Source: Streptomyces pristinaespiralis
Lineage (GTDB): Bacteria > Actinomycetota > Actinomycetes > Streptomycetales > Streptomycetaceae
Assembly (NCBI RefSeq): GCF_001278075.1
Contig: NZ_CP011340.1
Span: 1,364,001 to 1,428,000 of the forward strand
Reading direction: 5' to 3'
Length of the DNA stretch: 64,000 bases
The notes beneath the pieces are model-generated. The model was not told the origin of the DNA, made no database searches, and was given only the letters and a program-made list of their open reading frames with translations. Each line of letters begins with the position of its first letter. Position 1 is the first letter of the stretch. Positions 60,126-64,000 of this stretch are shown piece after piece. Position numbers and translations under genes: made by a program.

Positions 60126-60181
60126 CGATCCGCGACGTTTCCGATCCGCGACGTTTCCGATCCGCGACGTGTCCGATCCGC
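60126..60181. repeat. 16-bp tandem repeat, 3.5 units
   Basis: CGATCCGCGACGTTTC is repeated at 60126, 60142 and 60158, with a half unit at 60174. The third copy has one substitution. It sits upstream of the VOC-AraC-VOC operon and might bind a regulator. Confidence 0.75.
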
Positions 60182-60301
60182 CCCCCGTCTCACACCCCGC
60201 CGCCCTCCACCCCGGCCCTCAGCCGGGGCACGGTGCGCACCGGGCGCGCCGACCGCGAAGGCGACGCTGCGCAGCGGCGGACGACGCCCGGGGCGTACTC
60301 G

Positions 60302-61435
60302 TCATGCTGTGGCGCGTCGGGCCCCCGGGCCCTGCCGGCCCCGGGCGACCCCGGACGCTCCCGGCCCGACGACCCTGCGCCGGGCTGTCGGGACGCCTGC
60401 TGAGGCGTGGAAGGTGCGGCGGTACGCGGCAGGCGAAACGCCGACGAGTTCTCGCATGTGCTGGCGCAGGGAGTTGGCACTCCCGAATCCGGCACGGTCC
60501 GCCACCAGGTCGATGGACAGGTCGCTGGTCTCCAGCAACTGCTTCGCGAACTCGACCCGTTGGGCCGTGAGCCACTGACCTGGAGTGACACCGGCCTCGT
60601 CACGGAACCGCCGGGTGAAGGTCCGCACGCTCATCCCGGCGTGGCCCGCCAGCTCCCCCAGGGTCAGCGGGCGGTGCAGGCGTTCGAGCGCCCAGGCGCG
60701 GGTGGGCGCGGTCGTGGCGGCCGTGGGGGCGGGCACCGGACGCTCGATGTACTGGGCCTGGCCGCCGTCCCGCCACGGTGGGACGATGCAGCGCCGGGCC
60801 ACCTGATTGGCGAGCGCGCTGCCGTGGTCACGGCGGACCAGGTGAAGACAGACGTCGACGCCGGCCGCCGCGCCGGCCGAGGTCAGCAGATCGCCGTCGT
60901 CGACGAAGAGCACGTCCTCGTCGAACCGGACGCGGGGGAACAGCCGCCGGAAGTGCTCCGCCTCCGCCCAGTGGGTGGTGGCCGGGCGGCCGTCGAGGAG
61001 CCCTGCTGCGGCGAGCACGAAGGCGCCGGTGCAGATCGAAACGATCCGGGTACCGGGCCGGATCCTGGCCACGGCCGCTGCCACCGGCTCGGGCAGCACG
61101 CCCTGCTCTCCGATGACGCCGAGGCGGTGCGTGGCGGCGACGACCACGGTGTCCGCGCGTTCCAGTGCCTCGGCACCGTGCTGGACGTCGATGGAGAAGC
61201 CGGCTTCCGTGCGCACGGAAGCGCCGTCGGGAGTGCAGACGTCCACCGCGTACAGCGCCGTGCCGTCCGCGTCGCGGGCGGTGCCGAAGATACGGGCGGG
61301 AATCCCCAGTTCGAAGGTCATCACGCCGTCGAGGGCGAGCACGGCGACCCGGTGCGGGTGGGATCCGGGCGGCACGACGCAGCCCTCCTCGGGTGTCCAT
61401 TCCGTGATCCGGGCGCGCTGCCTGTCGAGGGTCAT
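60302..61435 (-). CDS. GlxA-family regulator (DJ-1/PfpI domain + AraC HTH)
   Basis: The 377-residue protein has an N-terminal class-I glutamine-amidotransferase-like domain (VAVLALDGVMTFELGIPARI, SICTGAFVLAAAGLLDGRPA with the nucleophile-elbow Cys, THWAEAEHF) and a C-terminal AraC domain (LTLGELAGHAGMSVRTFTRR, VADRAGFGSANSLRQHM). Such proteins sense small metabolites through the DJ-1-like pocket. It is divergent from the oxidoreductase at 61532; three TGGCCA half-sites lie between them. Confidence 0.9.
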   Translation of the reverse strand: MTLDRQRARITEWTPEEGCVVPPGSHPHRVAVLALDGVMTFELGIPARIFGTARDADGTALYAVDVCTPDGASVRTEAGFSIDVQHGAEALERADTVVVAATHRLGVIGEQGVLPEPVAAAVARIRPGTRIVSICTGAFVLAAAGLLDGRPATTHWAEAEHFRRLFPRVRFDEDVLFVDDGDLLTSAGAAAGVDVCLHLVRRDHGSALANQVARRCIVPPWRDGGQAQYIERPVPAPTAATTAPTRAWALERLHRPLTLGELAGHAGMSVRTFTRRFRDEAGVTPGQWLTAQRVEFAKQLLETSDLSIDLVADRAGFGSANSLRQHMRELVGVSPAAYRRTFHASAGVPTARRRVVGPGASGVARGRQGPGARRATA

Positions 61436-61469
61436 GGCCAGATTCTGTCACATCATGGCCATCTGGCCA
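61435..61469. promoter_or_regulatory. TGGCCA repeats between the GlxA regulator and the oxidoreductase
   Basis: The palindromic hexamer TGGCCA occurs at 61435-61440, 61456-61461 and 61464-61469 in the 96-bp divergent region. They are probable sites for the regulator. Confidence 0.45.
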
Positions 61470-61531
61470 GTTCTGTGGGACCGGCTGACCGCAGATGGTG
61501 GTCGGGTACATCGGACGCGAAAGGACATTCC

Positions 61532-62482
61532 ATGAACGGCACCACGATGCGCGCGATCACCGTCCCCTCCTGGGGAGGCCCCGGGACCCTGACCCCCGCC
61601 CACCTTCCCCGGCCCGTGCCGGGCCCGACCGAGATTCTCGTCAGGGTGCACGCCGCCGGTGTGAACCCGGTCGACTGGAAGACCCGGGCGACGGGCGGCT
61701 TCGGGATGCACGGCGAGCCGCCGGTGCTGGGGTACGACGTGTCGGGTGTCGTCGAACAGGTGGGGCCGGGCGTCACGCTGTACCGGCCGGGCGACGAGGT
61801 CTTCGGCATGCCCGAGTTTCCGCGGCAGGCCGGCGGCTACGCCGAGTACGTCACGGGTCCGGCGCGGCACTTCGCCTTGAAGCCCGCGGAGCTCACCCAC
61901 ATCGAGGCGGCCGCCCTGCCGCTGGCAGGGCTGACCGCATGGCAGGCACTGGTGGAGACGGCGGGCCTGACCGGCGGGCAGCGGGTCCTGATCCACGCGG
62001 CGGCGGGCGGCGTGGGCCACCTCGCCGTGCAGATCGCCTCGGCACACGGCGCGTACGTCGTCGGCACCGCCCGTGAGGACAAGCACGCGCTGCTCAAGGA
62101 ACTCGGCGCGGACGAGATCATCGACTACACCCGCCAGGATTTCGTGACGGCGCTGGGCAGGACCGTGGACGTGGTGCTGGACTCGGTCGGAGGCGACTAC
62201 GGGCCGCGGTCGCTCGCGGTGCTGCGGGACGGCGGCACGCTCGTCACCCTGCCGTCTCCGGACGAGGTCCCCGCCGGGGCGGGTCGGGGTGTGCGCACCG
62301 GCTTCACGCTGGTGGAACCCGACTCCACGGGCATGCGGGCACTGGCCGGACTGGTCGCGGCGGGGCGGCTGCGGCCCGTGGTGGAGACGGTGCTGCCGCT
62401 GGAGCGGGCCGAGGACGCCCACCGGCTCGGCGAGGCCGGCCGCACCCGGGGCAAGATCGTCCTCTCGGTCCGCGAGGGCTGA
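61532..62482 (+). CDS. NADP-dependent quinone oxidoreductase-like MDR protein
   Basis: The 316-residue medium-chain dehydrogenase lacks catalytic-zinc ligands. Features are ILVRVHAAGVNPVDWKTRA, VLGYDVSGVVEQVGPGV, the cofactor loop LIHAAAGGVGHLAVQIA, and VDVVLDSVGGDYG. It likely reduces quinones or enals with NADPH. GAAAGGAC precedes the ATG. Divergence from the GlxA-type regulator suggests control by it. Confidence 0.9.
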   Translation: MNGTTMRAITVPSWGGPGTLTPAHLPRPVPGPTEILVRVHAAGVNPVDWKTRATGGFGMHGEPPVLGYDVSGVVEQVGPGVTLYRPGDEVFGMPEFPRQAGGYAEYVTGPARHFALKPAELTHIEAAALPLAGLTAWQALVETAGLTGGQRVLIHAAAGGVGHLAVQIASAHGAYVVGTAREDKHALLKELGADEIIDYTRQDFVTALGRTVDVVLDSVGGDYGPRSLAVLRDGGTLVTLPSPDEVPAGAGRGVRTGFTLVEPDSTGMRALAGLVAAGRLRPVVETVLPLERAEDAHRLGEAGRTRGKIVLSVREG

Positions 62483-62490
62483 CCCTTTCC

Positions 62491-62548
62491 GGCGGTCCGG
62501 GGCCTGCCCGTCCCTCTCGGGTCGGGCGCACCGGGCGTCCGGACCGCC
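62491..62548. terminator. Nested inverted repeats after the oxidoreductase gene
   Basis: GGCGGTCCGG (62491-62500) pairs with CCGGACCGCC (62539-62548), with a smaller GCCCG/CGGGC stem inside the loop. Likely a bidirectional terminator between convergent genes. Confidence 0.5.
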
Positions 62549-62599
62549 AGGGTCCGGTCACGTGGAACGGCTTCGTGTCGGGTGGTCGCACCACCAGGG

Positions 62600-62775
62600 T
62601 CGCGGCTGGGCCCGAAGCGGGCGTCAGCGGTTGTGCCGCACCACTGGGCCCGAAGCGGGCGTCAGCGGTTGTGCCGCACCAGGCTGGACCCGAAGCGGGC
62701 GTCACCGGTTGTGCCGCACCAGGCTGTGCACGAAGCGGGCGTCAGCGGTTGTGCCGGACCAGGCTGTGCACGAGG
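62600..62775. repeat. Tandem ~44-bp repeats duplicating the 3' end of a small gene
   Basis: Units containing CGAAGCGGGCGTCAGCGGTT and GTGCCGCACCA recur four to five times, partly diverged. The unit nearest 62744 is the real 3' end (His-Ser-Leu-Val-Arg-His-Asn-Arg-stop) of the small membrane-protein gene; the others repeat that coding end downstream of it. Confidence 0.8.
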
Positions 62776-62861
62776 ACGGAGAGCGCCACCACGATCACCG
62801 TCACGTGCAGCCATCCGGAAGCGGCCGCGGCGTCCACGGCCGCCGTCGTCATCAGGGCCAT
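62742..62861 (-). CDS. Small single-TM membrane protein, 39 aa
   Basis: The start is ATG at 62861 (a further ATG at 62864 is in frame), preceded by CGGAGG. The protein ALMTTAAVDAAAASGWLHV then VTVIVVALSVLVHSLVRHNR has one transmembrane helix and a short basic tail predicted to be cytoplasmic. No family is known to me. Its 3' end has been copied several times downstream. Confidence 0.65.
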   Translation of the reverse strand: MALMTTAAVDAAAASGWLHVTVIVVALSVLVHSLVRHNR

Positions 62862-62943
62862 CATGTCCTCCGGTTCGATTCACCGAGCGAGCCGAACGGG
62901 CCGTCCGCGAGGACGGCACGGGGCATCGGTACGGGTCGGACTC

Positions 62944-63123
62944 TCAGCGCCGACGCGTCCGGCCGGACCTCCAGGACGAGCCGACGCCCGCGACATGGAG
63001 TGCGAGCAGCGTCAGACCCAGGAGCATCACGTTCGTCGACGCGAAGACTTCGTTCGTATCGATCTCGGCGGCGTTGATCAGGAACGCGATGAAGAACATC
63101 ACCGCGGCGGCCAGACCCAGCAT
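62944..63123 (-). CDS. Small two-TM membrane protein, 59 aa
   Basis: The start is ATG at 63123 after GAGGGAG. Two hydrophobic segments, LGLAAAVMFFIAFLINAAEI and VMLLGLTLLALHVAGVG, flank an acidic turn (IDTNEVFAST), with an Arg-rich tail (RSGRTRRR). I recall similar short proteins in many Streptomyces genomes but no function. It is in tandem with the 39-residue protein. Confidence 0.75.
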   Translation of the reverse strand: MLGLAAAVMFFIAFLINAAEIDTNEVFASTNVMLLGLTLLALHVAGVGSSWRSGRTRRR

Positions 63124-63363
63124 CGGACAACTCCCTCACATCGTGTTCGCTTACGGCTCGTCTGCCCCCGCAGCCCGCAGTCAGACCCTCTCGCCGCCAC
63201 AACCCGGAGCTGCGGCCGCCGATGCCGCATCCGCAGCGGCCCGGGGGTCGGCCGGAGACCCCGAGCGCCCGGGTCGACGGAGGCGTTATTCACCCCCCGC
63301 TGCCCCGCGGAAAAGTGCACACTATTTGGTGTTGTCGTGAAGAAGTATTCACCCGTCAGAAAC

Positions 63364-63390
63364 GGAACCTCAGTTGCCGGTTGACCCGTT
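63364..63390 (+). promoter_or_regulatory. ECF-type promoter candidate before the double-glycine peptide gene
   Basis: GGAAC (63364-63368) and CGTT (63387-63390) are 18 bp apart, matching the GGAAT-N18-GTT pattern of SigR/ECF-type promoters. The gene starts about 148 bp downstream. The rest of 63124-63537 shows no gene. Confidence 0.45.
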
Positions 63391-63537
63391 GGCGTGATCT
63401 CATCCTCGGGAACGGGAGTCCTGATCGTGGACGCCCATTCCGGGCGCAGGGCGGCGTTTCACGTCCGCCCGTTTCCCTTTGACGCGCGTACGGTCGGCGT
63501 CAGTTCAGGAATCCCCCCGCATGGAAAGGGAGAGATA

Positions 63538-63753
63538 GTGCGTAACGGCTTCACCCCGGTTGAGACCGCCGAAATTTCCGACAGCGAGCTGGACGGCATT
63601 GCCGGCGGTATCGCGAGCGCCCACGCCGGTGTCAACGGCTACGGCGCCGCCGTGAACGTCGGTGACGTCGTCGGCACCGTCCAGTCCGTCGCGGCCGTCG
63701 TGCCGGTCGCCGCGGCCACCGGTCTCGTCTCGGTGCAGACCACCGGCATCTGA
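63538..63753 (+). CDS. Double-glycine-leader peptide, cysteine-free core
   Basis: The 71-residue peptide starts with GTG after AAGGGAG. The N-terminal ~24 residues (RNGFTPVETAEISDSELDGI then AGG) look like a double-glycine leader of class II lanthipeptide or bacteriocin type. The 47-residue remainder (starting IASAHAGVNGYGAAVNVGDV) is Ala/Val/Gly-rich and hydrophobic, with no cysteine, so no lanthionine can form. It resembles peptides I recall as annotated type A2 lanthipeptides in Streptomyces. No modification enzyme is in view before the window ends. Confidence 0.65.
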   Translation: MRNGFTPVETAEISDSELDGIAGGIASAHAGVNGYGAAVNVGDVVGTVQSVAAVVPVAAATGLVSVQTTGI

Positions 63754-63812
63754 TACCACCGCAGTCCGAGAAGGACCGCTTTTGGTCCCTGTCGGTTGTG
63801 CGTTGCTCGAGC

Positions 63813-63843
63813 GGGCCCCGGAACGCTTCCCGTACCGGGGCCC
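63813..63843. terminator. Perfect hairpin after the peptide gene
   Basis: GGGCCCCGG and CCGGGGCCC form a perfect 9-bp stem with a 13-nt loop, 59 bp past the stop. No gene is seen from 63844 to the window end. Confidence 0.7.
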
Positions 63844-64000
63844 ATTCGCATGCCTTTCACGCTCCGGCACGTTATTGCGTTCTACCGCGAATCACCGGTC
63901 ACCACGAATTCCGTTACGGGCGTCGGGCCGGGAACAGAGACGATCCCTCTCTGCGGGTAGGGCGCCCGGACACGCCGAAGTCGGTGGCCCGGACAGAGCC

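Noticed and set aside
62600..62775. Possible CRISPR array
   Set aside because: Units are directly adjacent with no unique spacers, and they match the 3' end of a neighbouring gene; no cas genes.

Overview
The window is high-GC actinobacterial chromosome, almost certainly Streptomyces. Codons are strongly G/C-ended, many genes start with GTG or TTG, neighbouring genes are often coupled by ATGA overlaps, and secreted enzymes carry Streptomyces-type signal peptides. All calls come from reading the sequence and its translations; no database search was run. No tRNA, rRNA, CRISPR array or intact insertion sequence was seen.

Layout. Positions 1-1.2 kb: a methyltransferase N-terminus, cut by the window edge and carrying an early stop, behind an AraC regulator. 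1.6-3.9 kb: a helix-hairpin-helix remnant and a DUF2075 helicase-like protein. 4.0-6.5 kb: a coupled four-gene set read as a type VII secretion effector module (partner, lysozyme-like effector, 3-TM candidate immunity protein, T5orf172 remnant). 6.7-12.4 kb: a lipoprotein, then a complete lasso-peptide cluster (order A-C-B1-B2-D, minus strand) whose 36-residue precursor has a citrulassin-type core. 12.9-24 kb: small hypothetical proteins, a secreted PL9-type lyase with a clear promoter and operator, an alpha/beta hydrolase, a serpin coupled to a helical-repeat protein, an SGNH hydrolase and a CorA-like membrane protein. 24-31.7 kb: an RNase H, an orphan single-chain adenine methyltransferase, small enzymes and degraded DNA (IS5-type transposase fragment, truncated genes). 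31.7-42.5 kb: isochorismatase, N-formylglutamate amidohydrolase-like protein, PL11 lyase, multi-CxxC protein, GNAT enzyme and two secreted GH5-type glycosidases. 42.7-44.2 kb: an AhpD-like protein divergent from an ECF41-type sigma factor.

44.4-53.4 kb forms a functional unit: a GntR regulator, a 4-hydroxyproline epimerase, a DapA-type deaminase and a three-part FAD/2Fe-2S D-hydroxyproline dehydrogenase on one strand, and a secreted M9 collagenase divergent from them. The collagenase and operon promoter regions share the 10-mer ATTTCACATT, and a related site lies before gntR. This reads as a collagen-to-hydroxyproline regulon. A degraded Xaa-Pro aminopeptidase lies between its two halves.

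53.5-64 kb: a PP2C phosphatase with an N-terminal zinc ribbon; a frameshifted phosphotransferase; a two-gene operon of a TauE/SafE permease and an unusual cytosolic protein (NMT1-type binding fold in apparently permuted order, then a HEPN/DUF4145 domain with an RNDSAH motif, then two zinc ribbons); VOC and AraC genes; a GlxA-type regulator divergent from a quinone oxidoreductase; two very small membrane proteins; and a cysteine-free double-glycine-leader peptide behind an ECF-type promoter candidate. The permease/binding-fold/HEPN pair is the best candidate for an undescribed system, followed by the lasso cluster, the collagen-hydroxyproline regulon and the type VII effector module.
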